From the NCBI GenBank assembly GCA_963555705.1, contig OY743187.1, forward strand, positions 17,374,133 to 17,438,132: 64,000 nt of DNA. Direction: 5' to 3'. The notes below the pieces were generated by a model. That model saw only the letters and a program-made list of their open reading frames with translations, was not told the DNA's origin and did not search any database. How positions within the stretch are numbered: the stretch's first letter is position 1; each line of letters begins with the position of its first letter. The stretch comes from Ligustrum vulgare. Its lineage: Eukaryota > Streptophyta > Magnoliopsida > Lamiales > Oleaceae. Of the stretch, positions 45,801 through 57,899 are shown in pieces. The position numbers and the translations under genes were made by a program.

Positions 45801-48800
45801 TTTGAAAAAGTCACTACGAAAGATATAAATATAAATATAGGATCTTCAATCGGCCGCCGGTGGTGGAGGTGGATTAGGCGGGTAGATGGAGTAGAAATGA
45901 GCGAAGAAAGCCTCTTGAGATGTGTGCATATGTTGAAGTTGTTGTTGGATGCCTTCAACCGCAGTGGTGAGAGAATCGATACGCCCATTTAGGATGTTGA
46001 ATTGATCTTCAGAGATGGATCGATGGGGAGGTGCTGCAGCTTGCGGTGCTCGAGTCCGTGGCCTTGGTCGAGGCTGTTCATCCCCACCACCTTGTTCATC
46101 ACCTTCACCGGCACCCTTGATGCATCATCGAAACCTTGAGTTTTGCATACCCATTGCCCGTCACCCTTGACAATTTTCATCCGTTTGAGAGTGTTGATGT
46201 TGATAATATCGGTGTGTTTAGGTTTAAGAATAGGCTCATTGTCTAGAGGCACATTGAAGTTATTGAAATTTTTTGTGAATATCATGCCGTAGGGTAGGCC
46301 TAGAACTCGAGGAGATGTATGAACGTGATGAAGATGTATGGAAAATCAAGTTTACGACCGACCAGGAGAGAATCAAGAATGAATAGGTCGAGATGATTTA
46401 CTTCATCAAAATGACCACTACGGGGTACAATTGTGTGAGCAATTGCACGATGAAGGACCTTGCATGGGACAGTCAAATGGTTGAGGTTCAAGGTCATAGT
46501 GGTAGTGAGGGGTCGGGCAGTGACACGACTACAAGCCTCAAGTTCATTGTATCCCTCGAACCTAACAGGATAATGAGTGACATATGCATAATTCTCACAA
46601 CGCTGCAATCCTAGGAGGTTTCTAATGAGGGATCGTTGGATAGCGACCCGTGTAGCCCTAACCAAACTAGTGACTTCATTCGGATAAAAAGTGGTGTTTC
46701 GAAAACATTCCCGAATTAATTTCGGGTAGGAGTTTTCGGAAATAGACATAACGTTTTTCCATCCTATTTCTTCAAAATAACGCTCAATTTGAAACGAGGG
46801 GGCTTGAAGGTAAAAATCGAAGAAATCGATGGACTTGCCTATGAGAATCGGATGATCAGAGAAGCGGTCGGGCAAGGGTGTGCGTTCCTCAACGTTCGAT
46901 GAGCTTGCTTCACCTTTCTTTAATCTCTTCTTTGATTTGAAGCCCGAGGAAGAATTTTGAAGTGAAGGAATATTCATTAGTCAAACCAAGTACATTGTGG
47001 ATATGCTCAAAAAGTTTGAGATGAAAACTTGAAGCCAATGAATACTCCCATGAGTACTTCAATCAAATTGGACAAAGATGAGCAATACACTTCCATTGAC
47101 TTTACAAAATATCGAGGTATGATTGGATCCCTTCTGTACTTAACCGCAAGTAGACCCGATATTATGTTTAGTTTGTGCTTACGTGCTAGATTTCAATCCA
47201 ATCCTAAAGAATCTCATCTAAGTGCCTTAAAACGTATCTTTAGATATTTATGCGGGACTAGAACTTTGGGACTTTGGTATCCAAAAGGCACGCATATTGA
47301 TCTTATAAATTATTCAGATGCCGATTGGGCGGGATGTACAATTGATAGAAAAAGTACAAGTGGAACTTGTCACTTTCTAGGCTTTGCACTTGTGTCATGG
47401 TTTAGCAAGAAACAAAATTCCGTTGCTCTATCTACCGTCGAGGCCGAATATATCTCGATCGCTAGTTATTGTGCTCAAGTTTTATGGATAAAACAAACTC
47501 TTAGTGATTATCACTTGAACTTTGAAAATGCTCCTATTATGTCTGATAACAGTAGTGCTATAAATTTGTCAAAAAATCCCATATTGCACTCTCGTACTAA
47601 GCATATTGAAATTCGACATCATTTTCTTAGAGATCATGCGCAAAAAGACGACATCTACTTGGAATTTGTTTGTACCGAAAAACAATTGGCCGATATTTTT
47701 ACTAAACCTCTAGCTCATGATAGATTTTCATATATACGAAGAGGATTGGGTATTATTGATGAAAATGATATTTGTGGCTAAATTTACAAAATATATGTGT
47801 TCAACCGAAACATGTTTCGGTCGACCTACTGTACGACCGAAAGTAACGTTTCGGTCGACCATTACACGACCGAACCCTCCTGCAGCTACCTAGTTTGAAA
47901 CCTGCAGAGTTTCGGTCGACCGACAAAAACTTTCGATCGACCGAAAGTTGCGCGGATTCAAAGTTTTAAAACATGAAATTCATCCCCAAATTTCATTCCT
48001 AAACCCTAACTTCGCATCTCCCTCTCCGTATTCTCTCCCAAATTCATTTTTTTCATCAATTCACCTCGAAAATTCACAATGCCTCCAAAGAAGAGATCAA
48101 AGAAAGGCGAAACAAGCTCATCGAACGTTGAGGAACGCACACACTTGCCCGACCGCTTCTCTGATCATCCGATTCTCATAGGCAAGTCCATCGATTTCTT
48201 CGATTTTTACCTTCAAGCCCCCTCGTTTCAAATTGAGCGTTATTTTGAAGAAATAGGATGGAAAAACGTTATGTCTATTTCCGAAAACTCCTACCCGAAA
48301 TTAATTCGGGAATGTTTTCGAAACACCACTTTTTATCCGAATGAAGTCACTAGTTTGGTTAGGGCTACACGGGTCGCTATCCAACGATCCCTCATTAGAA
48401 ACCTCCTAGGATTGCAGCGTTGTGAGAATTATGCATATGTCACTCATTATCCTGTTAGGTTCGAGGGATACAATGAACTTGAGGCTTGTAGTCGTGTCAC
48501 TGCCCGACCCCTCACTACCACTATGACCTTGAACCTCAACCATTTGACTGTCCCATGCAAGGTCCTTCATCGTGCAATTGCTCACACAATTGTACCCCGT
48601 AGTGGTCATTTTGATGAAGTAAATCATCTCGACCTATTCATTCTTGATTCTCTCCTGGTCGGTCGTAAACTTGATTTTCCATACATCTTCATCACGTTCA
48701 TACATCTCCTCGAGTTCTAGGCCTACCCTACGGCATGATATTCACAAAAAATTTCAATAACTTCAATGTGCCTCTAGACAATGAGCCTATTCTTAAACCT

Positions 48801-51800
48801 AAACACACCGATATTATCAACATCAACACTCTCAAACGGATGAAAATTGTCAAGGGTGACGGGCAATGGGTATGCAAAACTCAAGGTTTCGATGATGCAT
48901 CAAGGGTGCCGGTGAAGGTGATGAACAAGGTGGTGGGGATGAACAGCCTCGACCAAGGCCACGGACTCGAGCACCGCAAGCTGCAGCACCTCCCCATCGA
49001 TCCATCTCTGAAGATCAATTCAACATCCTAAATGGGCGTATCGATTCTCTCACCACTGCGGTTGAAGGCATCCAACAACAACTTCAACATATGCACACAT
49101 CTCAAGAGGCTTTCTTCGCTCATTTCTACTCCATCTACCCGCCTAATCCACCTCCACCACCGGCGGCCGATTGAAGATCCTATATTTATATTTATATCTT
49201 TCGTAGTGACTTTTTCAAAAACATTTTGTTTTCAACTATGCAATCATGTTTTAAAACTATGACATTTTCGTTATGTTAATACTCTTTTTTGCCTACTTGT
49301 TCTGCATATTATGATTCACATGCTATATTTTGCTATGATTCTTGCTTTGAGTTGTGATGATGTTGAAGTATAAGTGCTTTCTATATGATAATACGGGGAT
49401 TCCATGTCAAATTTTTTTTCGGAACATGCAAACCGTGTGTTAGTGTTTCCATAAAGTTATGATTCCGCATTCCTATTCATTACATGAACTTCTATTAAAG
49501 GGAAAATTGATTATAGGTATTCCATGACTACTCCCGTATGTATTAAGGCTACTTGACACTTTTTGTTTATGCCAAAAGGGGGAAGTGATATTTGCTAATA
49601 TTTGATTTGTTTTATCTTGCTATATTATGATAGAAAGGGGGAATACATTGCAAAAGAAAGGGGAAATATGTACTCACATATATATTTCATCATTTTTCTT
49701 ACGAATTACAAATCACATTGTTTGTCATAATCAAAAAAGGGGAAATTGTTGCCCTATGACTATTCACGTATATATTGTTTTGATTATAACAAACAAGATC
49801 TCATGTATTACTAATGGTTTCAATTCTTGAGTTTTATCATATATGTGTCATTTGGATACTCCGAGATCAAAATCGTCATCCATTGAAGTACAAAGCAATC
49901 ATAAAAGAGATTTGAAGTGAACAAGATCATCGAAGACCAAAGATTAAAGCTTTAGAAGATTTATATTGAAAAATTTCAACTCATTTGTAAAGGTATCGAC
50001 TTATCAATTTTTAGCAAGTCTATAAAGCTCAAAATTATTTCTAGAAATCATTAATTGCATAAAAATTATTTTTCAAATCATAACATGAAATAGTTTTTGG
50101 AAAAATAAACTTTTTGATATAAAAATAAAAATTCCAAAATTTCTTTTCGGTCGACCGAAACACACCTGATCGACCGAAACTCTGATCAACAGAAAATGTT
50201 TGCTCAACCGAAAGTCTAATGACTCGAATAGTATAACGGCTAGTTTTGAACTTTCGGTCGACCGAAAGTGTAGAAATGGTCGACCGAAACTTCCTGCAGC
50301 TCAATTTCTTGATTTATAAATAGCCACTTCTCTTGCATTCATTTCTACCAACTTACAAGAGCATTTAAGAGAGAAAATAATTGAGCTTACTTTGTTTTAC
50401 AATCTATATCATTTATTGCAAAGAATTTCTTGATTGATCAAAACTATTTCATATCTTTATCAAGAATTATATTTTGTAGAAAACTCAATAATCTTGTTTC
50501 ATTATTGATCATTGATTGAGTTCATCATCACCAAACACTTATTGAAGTGAAAATCTCCCTTCATACTTAACTAAGTATTATTTGGAAAGAGAGATCATTG
50601 GTTGAAAAACTTTGATTCAAGCAAAACTATCTCATATCATTTTTCAAAGTTTTCATAAACACTTGAACTTTAAATATTTGCTATCTATTGAAGTTTTATC
50701 CTAAAACTCTCAAGATACTTGACTTGATCATATCATTTGTTAAGAGAGTTTATTCAATTGTAAATTCTCATTTGTATTTCGCTTATGGTTTCGAGATCCT
50801 TGTGAAAACTCGATTGTAAAGGATAGGTGCTCCTTGTTGTAAAGTCACATAAGGATTCGATACTCCTTGTTGTAAGTTATCAATATAGTGGATTTGGCCT
50901 TGCTCGTGACGGAGAGCTCGGTAACGGAGGACGTAGATCACGTTGGTTGATTGAATCTCCCTAAATCGTGTTTACAATCTCTTATCCCTTTTTACTTACT
51001 TGCATTGCACTTACTCTATTCTATCAATTTATATTGTGCAACACTATATCTAAAGGTTATACTTGTTTTATCAATTAAGTTCATACATTTATAACACGCT
51101 ACATTGATAGTTAAGTTACTTGCAATACTAAGTGCTCATACTTATACCCATTGATTTTTAAGTTTAAGATTATTTATCGAAAAAGTTTTATAAACCAATT
51201 CACCCCCCTCTTGGTTAGTTTATCTTGGGCTAACACCCTTAAACATTATTGAAGTGCCAAAAGTACTTACATCTGCTTTCGAATCGACCACTATTCCAAG
51301 AATTGTATCCCCGGCACAAGGTACATACTGCAATTGAGAATGAATATAAAAATAAAATATTTCTCACTGGTCAATCAAGAAGGAAAACAATTTTCATCAC
51401 AAGTAAATCTAAATATTTTATTAGGAAAATAATTATAAACAAGATTAAAACGTTGCAATGTTACATTGACACCTATAATTAATGTCACGTGGATAATGCA
51501 ACTTTAGCAGATTCTTGTGATGTATTCTCCCAACATGTGGTTTCACTATCTAACAAACATGCAACAGGTAGAGTAAACTAATTTGGAAGCAAAATGGTAA
51601 ATGAACTACAAGCAATCCTACGCAACAGATGTCTGTATGCATATCACTGGACTCGTGTAATTCCAAGTAGAACAAAAATACATTTTCGTTCATATATAAG
51701 GTATAGGAAAAAAATGATTTTGTAAACATGAACCTAGTGAAGCTTTTAGAAGTATAAGAAAGGAGAAATTGGATGGTACTGAAGCATCACAACTCGAATG

Positions 51801-54477
51801 TAGTCAAGAAAAATGGAAGAAAAAAATAATCTTATCAAACACAATTGACCAAAAAAAAGGGTACAAATTAGTAACACAAATAATCAACATACTTCATTAA
51901 GTTGAGAATAAAAGGAAAAATGGAAGAGAGAGGGAGAGGGAGAGAAACCACGTTTGAATGTTGACAAAAAGCTATAATGCCTTCAGGCGCCATCTATTAC
52001 ACCTAAAGCTTTGACCTTTTAATGGAAAACAAATACTTAGGAAGCTAAAGGGTTCAAATCTTTAAGAAAGAAAGAAACTTTTACTTTGCAATTGGAGCAT
52101 AAACCAAGACCATACAAACTTAGTATCTATTCAAATGATTAAACATTTTCAATCCTTCTTATATATATCCAATAACGTACTAAAAAATATAATCACTGGA
52201 TGTTTTGTTAACATATTCTCATTGCTTGAATTTGTTCAAGTATTGTGGATGGTATAGCAAGCAAAATGCTTGATAGACCACATGTTTTTTGTCCTTCCTA
52301 ATTTAGGAAGTCCAAATATACACACACACACACACATTATCTTTTTCCCCATGCACGATGCTTTTCTTTATTACATCCATTTGAAACCATTGAATTAACT
52401 AATTTATTCATTAGATAATTTGGGTGCAAGAAGAAATTTAATGTGAGAAATGTAGATTAATGCACAGGGAGCAATGCATAATGGTGAAGATAGTACATTT
52501 AACAAACTTTGCAGTAGAGAGGTTTATAGGTTATTTGTGAAGATAATAAAAATTTAAATCTAAATTTGAAATGAGTCTAAAATAATTGGTCCATGTAATG
52601 GTACATGGGATATCCATACTATTTTGGTAGTCAAGCAGTTCGAGCATCAGACTCACCCGTTTATGGGAGCTTTCGACCCGATACTTGTTTGGTTTTGCAA
52701 ACCTAAACTTTCCTGCTTTCATAGCAGATATAGCATCACCGTCCTGTGAAAGTAAGACAAAGAGTCAAAACTATCAATATTCTTGTGTTGCAACTAAACA
52801 ATGATATATTGATTATTATGTTTCATATATTTTCTATTCAAATGTCATCACGTGTATTTGAGAACTACTCCTTGCTACTTGAAATGAAATATGAAATGTC
52901 ATCTGCTATCATTTAATAAACGAATGGGCCATTTTCTCTTTAAAAAATAATTTATGTTTTCTCCCCAACTCCTTTAGCTTTACAGTTTAAAAACTTGTAA
53001 AAATGTTCCACTGGTGCGAGAATAAGGCAATAACAAAGAATTTAACTTTGAGGTCATTGGTTATATGCAACATAGTTGCAACGCCCACCAATTATCCTGG
53101 AACAAGTAAATTCAAAAAAGTTCGAAATTCCAAAAATTTTATAAAATAGACAATGACTGAATTCCAAGACGTCATTGAGAACATTACTTTGGGGCACAGG
53201 AGTTGTCACCAATAAATAGAGATGACAATAATACCCACGGACCCAATACCCATTGGAGACCCAATATAAATGGGCAAGAATTACCTAACTAAATGGGTTC
53301 GTGGGTAGGGTATGGAGGTAAACTTCAAAATCCGACATGGGAATGGGTCGGATGTGGGTTTTACTATAATACTCATACCCGACCAGCATACCCATTAATT
53401 TTCTTTAAAAAATTAAAGAATTTAAAATAAAAGTGATTGTGTAAAAATAATAATAATAAATAAATAATATAATCCAAATATCTATTGACATTGTTAAAGT
53501 CTAAACATTAATCTGTTTAAACTACTGACTTTGTTAACGTCTAAAAAAATTGTTTAAATTCGTTTGTTTAGCTTCATCCTAGAACAAGCTTTTTTTCAAA
53601 CCAAATTCAAGTAAAGCCCAACATTTAACTGATTCAAGTTAATCCAGAGCACCTATAACCTATTTACAACCCTAAAAAAATAATAAAAAAATAAATAATT
53701 AGTAATGGATTTCAAATGGGTATAGAAGAATACCCGCACCCAACCTGTCATTTTTAAATGGGTATATGGGTAGGGTAGGATATGCAGGTTGTAAATCTTT
53801 AGTGGGTAGGGTATAAGTTTGAAAAACCAGACCCATTGTCGTCTCTACCAATAAAGAATCACCATAAAATTTATGCTCATATTCAACAGTGAGTTAAAAA
53901 AAAAAAGGGTTCCCACTTTATGCATCAATATCACCAAATACAATCATGAGATTTGATCTGTTGTCCACCATGTGCAACATAAAACTTGCCCACGATCAAT
54001 ATAAATCTGCCAAGTGTCCAAGATTTTAAATATTAGACACTTGGCAATTTTTCGCTGTCACTGGATCAAAATTGATACAATCATATAACAAAATATCAAA
54101 AACACTCGTGTCCCCATTTTAAGTTATGATGATCACGTAACAAAATTCTCGCACTTAATTCAACACACTTGAAAATTTAAACTTCAAAGCGAAAAGAAGT
54201 ACATAATATAAAAATGCTAATGCTAAAAATATAGAAAAACCCAGGTAATAAAGAAACCTGACGAAGGCCGCTTCCAATCTTGATAGTTTGATTTGTCATT
54301 TTGGAGAGATCCAGTACGACATCCCCGGGAAACTATTGAAAAACAAGAAACAAATGATCACCATAAATTTGCACCCACACGTAATCTATCCAAGAAGAAA
54401 GCAAAAAAGAATGGCAAAATACTCACAACTTGCTGGTCTATTAAGCTTGAAGGAGAATTTGAGGGTTTTGATTCCAT
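39818..54477 (-). CDS. RRP40: RNA exosome cap subunit RRP40 (EXOSC3-like)
   Basis: Cap subunit of the RNA exosome, which processes and degrades RNA in nucleus and cytoplasm. Exons, 5' to 3': 54477-54427, 54332-54258, 52743-52657, 51327-51271, 42240-42148, 40507-40435, 40327-40252, 40113-40023, 39937-39818. Introns are GT-AG; the joined 723 bp encode 240 residues plus stop, close to plant RRP40. N-terminal region with FPGDVVLDLS (18-27); S1-like part with KPNKYRVESSHKRYVPCAGD and GIVVDSKADNFLVDIKGP; KH region with the RRP40-type GLNG at 195-198 and GRVWVNA. An upstream in-frame ATG at 54564 exists, but MESKPSN fits the family start better. Intron 4 is 9030 bp because of a rearranged copia element and a hAT element. 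No coding exon is damaged. Confidence 0.95.
43524..43689. mobile_element. Tourist-like MITE nested in hAT element
   Basis: Ends GCCTCTGTTTGTTAAA and, in reverse complement, GCCTCCGTTTGGC, flanked by TAA on both sides (43521-43523 and 43690-43692). It is 166 bp. Confidence 0.75.
43805..44001. mobile_element. Second Tourist-like MITE nested in hAT element
   Basis: Ends GCCTTTGTTTGAG and, in reverse complement, GCCCTTGTTTGGC, flanked by TTA on both sides (43802-43804 and 44002-44004). It is 197 bp and contains a long T run. Confidence 0.75.
44381..44690 (+). repeat. 5' LTR fragment, forward
   Basis: Matches the start of the 3' LTR (49747 to about 50097) with a deletion of roughly 40 bp after CACATATATA and other small changes. 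It stops at ATGAAATATTTTTGATCA, where the sequence switches to the inverted arm. Confidence 0.8.
44691..46937 (-). repeat. Inverted arm of the copia element
   Basis: Reverse complement of about 48083-50440: part of the LTR, the purine-tract region and the 3' ORF (reading 46977 down to 45846). The arms are almost identical; 198 consecutive codons of the 3' ORF agree exactly. Relative to the right arm it lacks about 90 bp spanning the last purine tract and the LTR start (right-arm 49687-49776). The 40 bp at 46938-46977 do not match the right arm. Confidence 0.85.
46982..47781 (+). pseudogene. Copia RT C-terminus and RNase H remnant
   Basis: Begins mid-RT with TKYIVDMLKKFEMK, loses one base near 47027, then continues open from 47029: KPMNTPMS, YRGMIGSLLYLTASRPDI, SDADWAGC, KSTSGTCHFLG, SKKQNSVALSTVEAEYI, SDNSSAINLSKNPILHSRTK, HIEIRHHFLRD, LADIFTKPL, and stops at 47781. 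This is the standard end of Ty1/copia pol, with RNase H catalytic residues visible in SDADW, AEAEY-like (VEAEY) and SDN. All upstream pol domains are gone. Confidence 0.92.
47803..47948. repeat. Cluster of TTTCGGTCGACCGAAA-type motifs between pol and 3' ORF
   Basis: Several full or half copies of the palindrome TTTCGGTCGACCGAAA within about 145 bp, for example TTTCGGTCGACC at 47815, ACGACCGAAAG and TTTCGATCGACCGAAAG. The same motif is clustered in both LTR copies (44849-44995 and 50143-50291), so it recurs outside the LTR just upstream of the 3' ORF. Confidence 0.85.
48079..49174 (+). pseudogene. Sirevirus-type 3' ORF (envelope-like/additional ORF), frameshifted
   Basis: Open from MPPKKRSKKGE at 48079 to a stop at 48720, then continued in a second frame (GMIFTKNFNNFNVPLD from about 48735) and a third (EQGGGDEQPRPRPRTR to PPPPPAAD, stop at 49174). 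The order fits a plant retrotransposon protein of about 365 residues: lysine-rich start, conserved core with SFQIERYFEEIGW and RNLLGLQRCENYAYV, and an acidic/proline C-terminus. Its function is not established. Two frameshifts break it, and the inverted arm shows the same breaks, so the parent was already defective. Confidence 0.7.
49574..49746 (+). other. Multiple polypurine tracts before the 3' LTR
   Basis: Four A/G tracts: AAAAGGGGGAAG (49574), AGAAAGGGGGAA (49632), AAAAGAAAGGGGAAA (49652) and AAAAAAGGGGAAAT (49733), the last directly touching the LTR. Multiplied purine tracts are a described feature of Sireviruses. Confidence 0.75.
49747..51235 (+). repeat. Full 3' LTR of the copia element
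   Basis: A 1489-bp LTR, TGTTGCCC...GCTAACA. It holds the TTTCGGTCGACCGAAA cluster (50143-50291), directly followed by a TATA-like TATAAATA (50315-50322), which suggests the promoter layout. It ends beside the CCCTT target repeat. Confidence 0.85.
53217..53847. mobile_element. hAT MITE in RRP40 intron 2
   Basis: A perfect 8-bp duplication CCAATAAA flanks it (53209-53216 and 53848-53855). Tips are TAGAGATGACAAT and, in reverse complement, TAGAGACGACAATGGGTC. The ends carry many ACCCATACCC/GGGTATGGG phrases. The copy at 21944-22531 is a diverged relative in the other orientation. Confidence 0.88.
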
Positions 54478-54797
54478 CGCTTTATCCGCATAAAGTGGTG
54501 AATAATAACGTTTGTATGTGCAACAGTGCAAGTACACGGGAGTATTTGTAAGGAGAGGAGACAACCGGGGGTAGACGACAGCGGACAGCTATTGATGAAC
54601 TTTATCAGCAATTAGGAGTCCCGAATCCCCTTTTTTTTTTTTTTTATCAAAAGGAGTCCCGAATCCTAATTGGACTATAATATTCGCTTAGAGCTAAATT
54701 TCACTAGGGCTCCCAAATCTTTTGCAAGTGTATTATCACATCCCCAACCTACCATTTATTACCGCTACGGTATTTGATAGTGGGAATTACTCAATTA

Positions 54798-57050
54798 CTA
54801 GTATCACACTCGTGCGTTGCACGAAAGAATAATATAAAATGATTTTACTGTAAATATCATTACAAAATAAGAAGAAGAAAAAATTGAACACATAATTTGT
54901 TTATTTGTTTTGATTAATGATACAGAATGTCAACGAATGCTCAAATTAGAAATAAATTACAATTCTCATCAATTTTGGAATATATCTTTAAATAATATAT
55001 TGTTTGTACAGTTTGTAGTTGCTCACACCCGTGTAATATACGAAAGTTGTTATAGACAAAATATATTCAAATAATTGCTCAAATTTAAATTAAGTAATAC
55101 AATTTTTCAAATATATGTTGTATAGAATTAATAAAAAAATTCTTCCAAATATTTTTGACTAACGTGAATAGAAATAATAACCCTCAAAATATTATAATTT
55201 TCATAAAATAAAATAATTGTAACAAATTAAATATATGCGGTCCTATATATAAATAAATGTAACAAATTAAGCAATATTGCCTATGCACGAAAGTGAAAAT
55301 CAACCTCAAAAAATGTGGTGCACGAATGTGAAATTCAACTCAAGAGATCATTCGCACGACTAATAATTTTTAATTTTTAAATGCGATGCATTTAATTTAA
55401 CATAATTAAATATATATTTAATTATATGTCAATAAAAAAATTATTAATGAAAATATAAATAAAATATATATAGTGGGTCTTTTGTCTATATATTTTAATA
55501 AAATTAAAAAATAAAGTTTCACCATTTTTTACGACATATAATTATTTTTTTAATATTTTAATAAAATTATAAACCGTTGAATTGTTTTATCGTTTTTACG
55601 GGAAAACAGACCATGAATTAAGTGTTTTAAAAATTGTACCGTGAACATATCGACTCCATTTTCTGGAATTAATGTTCAATAAATGAAATTTATTTTTAAA
55701 AAAACTTGTAAACTACAAAATTAGGCTCATAGAATATATGTGCAAAACTCAACTTACATATACTCCTTAAGATCGATGTTTTTCTTTTCATATATTAGTC
55801 TTCATCATATCCTTCCCAAAAAGAGGTGTGGGATAGACTTTTTTTGTATAATTTGATTTTTTAAGCATTAATTATTAATTTCAAGTATTTTTCTAAAAAA
55901 AAAAATCATTAATTTTAATAAATATTGTTACATTAATTGATTCTTCTTTCTTCATACTGACAATTTCTTTATTCATATTGTTACATTATTATTTTAATAA
56001 AAATTACTGATCGATCAATTGTTTAATATAAATTATGTGAACTAATTGTTAATATTTTTAATATATTTTTGTTATTTAGATTTATAATGAAAAATGAACA
56101 CAATCAGTAAATAAATAAAAATACAGTGAAAATGATGAATGAATTGAAGAAATCTTAAGTTTGTAAAGTTAACTCAACTTAATTGGATTTGACTTAAAAT
56201 TTCGTATTGTTATTAATTATTTTAATTTGATGAGAAAAAATCAGAACGAAAATTAATCATTCATGGTTAAAATGAATTTAGTTAACTAATTATAGATAAT
56301 ATTATAGGACTTAAATGATATATAATTTAAATTGAATTAGATATTGAGGAAAAATTAAAAAATATAAAATAAAATTTTACCTTTAATTTTTTATATGATT
56401 TTACGGACAATATATTTACAATTTGATCTCACTTGTTGGCTTCCATTAAACTTCTCATTGTGATCTTTAATTTGACACCTATAGTATACACTTTTCGATT
56501 TCAAAACGATACAATAATTACTAAAAGAATAATAAAAAATAAAAAAATAACATTTTGATGTTATTAATAGCACAGTACGGATGCCAATGCAATTAATGAC
56601 ACATGTAAAATAATAATTGCTAGACTATTTAATACTCCATCAATCCCAAAAAGATAGTTCTACGATTATTTTCACACGGATTAAGAAATGGTAGTTAGTA
56701 TAGTTAAGGTATTAAATTTTATCAATGTTTTTCATTTATACCCTTTATCCCTTATTTATTGTTTTAAGTTGACTCACTTCGTTCCCTACAAAAAATTTGA
56801 AAATGTAATAACTAATTAGTTGGCGTGTATTGTACTAAGATACATTAAATAAGAATATATGTGGAAATGAAAATTTTAATACATGCTCAATATGAAAACA
56901 AAACTATCTTTTTGGGACAGACAAAAATAGCATACAGGACTATCTTTTCGAGACGGATTGAGTATATTTTTTAGCAAAAAAATTTCAAATTAGAAAGTTT
57001 TTTTGACGGGAAACTATGTGTGTATTTTGGTGACGGTTATTCTACTTTTA
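54798..57050 (-). mobile_element. Helitron-like element A (minus strand)
   Basis: On the minus strand the 3' end reads hairpin CGTGCAACGCACG (54811-54823), about ten bases, then CTAG (54798-54801) followed by T: Helitron 3' structure. Internal stretches around 56340-56560 match 61870-62070 of element C (for example TTTGACACCTATA). The 5' end was not located, so the right limit is a guess. A Stowaway MITE lies inside. Confidence 0.4.
56635..56962. mobile_element. Stowaway-like MITE
   Basis: Ends CTCCATCAATCCCAAAAAGATAG and CTATCTTTTCGAGACGGATTGAG are inverted and flanked by TA on both sides (56633-56634 and 56963-56964), the pattern of Tc1/mariner Stowaway MITEs. Confidence 0.8.
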
Positions 57051-57056
57051 TATATA

Positions 57057-57480
57057 CTAGTGTTACACCTGTGTGGTGCATGATCATTTATTACTCACAT
57101 ATATCGAATTTATATGTTAATATATAAAATAAATATTTAAAGTAAAATGAGAAACGAAGGAAGACAATTTGCATAACTGTTCAATTTTAATGATTATTGA
57201 CATAATTAATCTTTTCAAAATATAATTTCTAGATAATCACAAATTAGTTTCATTTCATATTTAATTTGTAACATATTTATTTTAACATTAAAAATTAAAT
57301 ATATGTGATCATTTATTTAAATGAATGTAACAAATTACGCAATATGAAATGTTAATTTTAATTAAATTTTTTTGAAAGTATATTGTTAATATATTTAGCT
57401 TTATGTACCAAAAAACATATATGCATCCCAATTTATAAAAGTGACACGGATGTTTAACACAAAAGACATAATACTCTACC
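57057..57480 (-). mobile_element. Helitron-like 3' end B
   Basis: Another minus-strand terminus: CTAG (57057-57060) preceded by a degenerate hairpin CACC-TGTGT-GGTG (57066-57078). The 5' limit was not found; the end given is arbitrary. Confidence 0.3.
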
Positions 57481-57899
57481 ACTTACTCATTTGGAATTGG
57501 TTTTTCAAGAATCAATTTTTCTAAATATTCATTCTCATTTCTCAATCCCAAGTCACACATTCTTTAAAAAATCATTTTTACAATTTTTCATACTAATTTT
57601 TAATTGCACATTCTAAAAAAAATCACTTTCCACAAAATCAATTCTCAAAAAATCAAAATCAAATTATCAATTTTTGTAAATAGGAAAATATCAGATGATA
57701 TGTCAGACATATAATAAAAATAAAAAGATGAACTAAAATAAAAATAAAAATAAAATCTACATATCATTAAGAATAGAATTTAAATACGGAAAAATATTAA
57801 ACAAATAGAGGTTCAATTAATCTAGTATAATCAAACAACATTGGATAAAACTTTCATTGTCCTCAAATGACTTCAAATCTTAATATGCAATCAATTGTA

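Larger units (their letters stand above)
44381..51235 (+). mobile_element. Rearranged palindromic Sirevirus-like copia element
   Basis: The outer ends are TGTTGACCTATGAC (44381) and TTGGGCTAACA (51235), flanked by a perfect 5-bp duplication CCCTT (44376-44380 and 51236-51240). In order: forward LTR fragment, inverted arm (LTR part, purine tracts, 3' ORF, all reversed), forward RT/RNase H remnant, forward 3' ORF, purine tracts, full 3' LTR. The extra ORF after pol, the repeated purine tracts and the palindrome-rich LTR suggest the Sirevirus (Maximus/SIRE) lineage. Gag, protease, integrase, most of RT and the PBS are missing, so it cannot act alone. It lies in RRP40 intron 4, antisense to that gene. 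Confidence 0.85.

Noticed and set aside
46393..46614. Identical 73-codon frames here and at 48406-48627
   Set aside because: Antisense shadows of the copia 3' ORF in the two arms; their identity only reflects the inverted repeat.
54478..54564. Upstream in-frame ATG as the RRP40 start
   Set aside because: It would add 29 residues unlike the family; MESKPSN at 54477 gives the usual length. The longer start cannot be fully excluded without transcript data.
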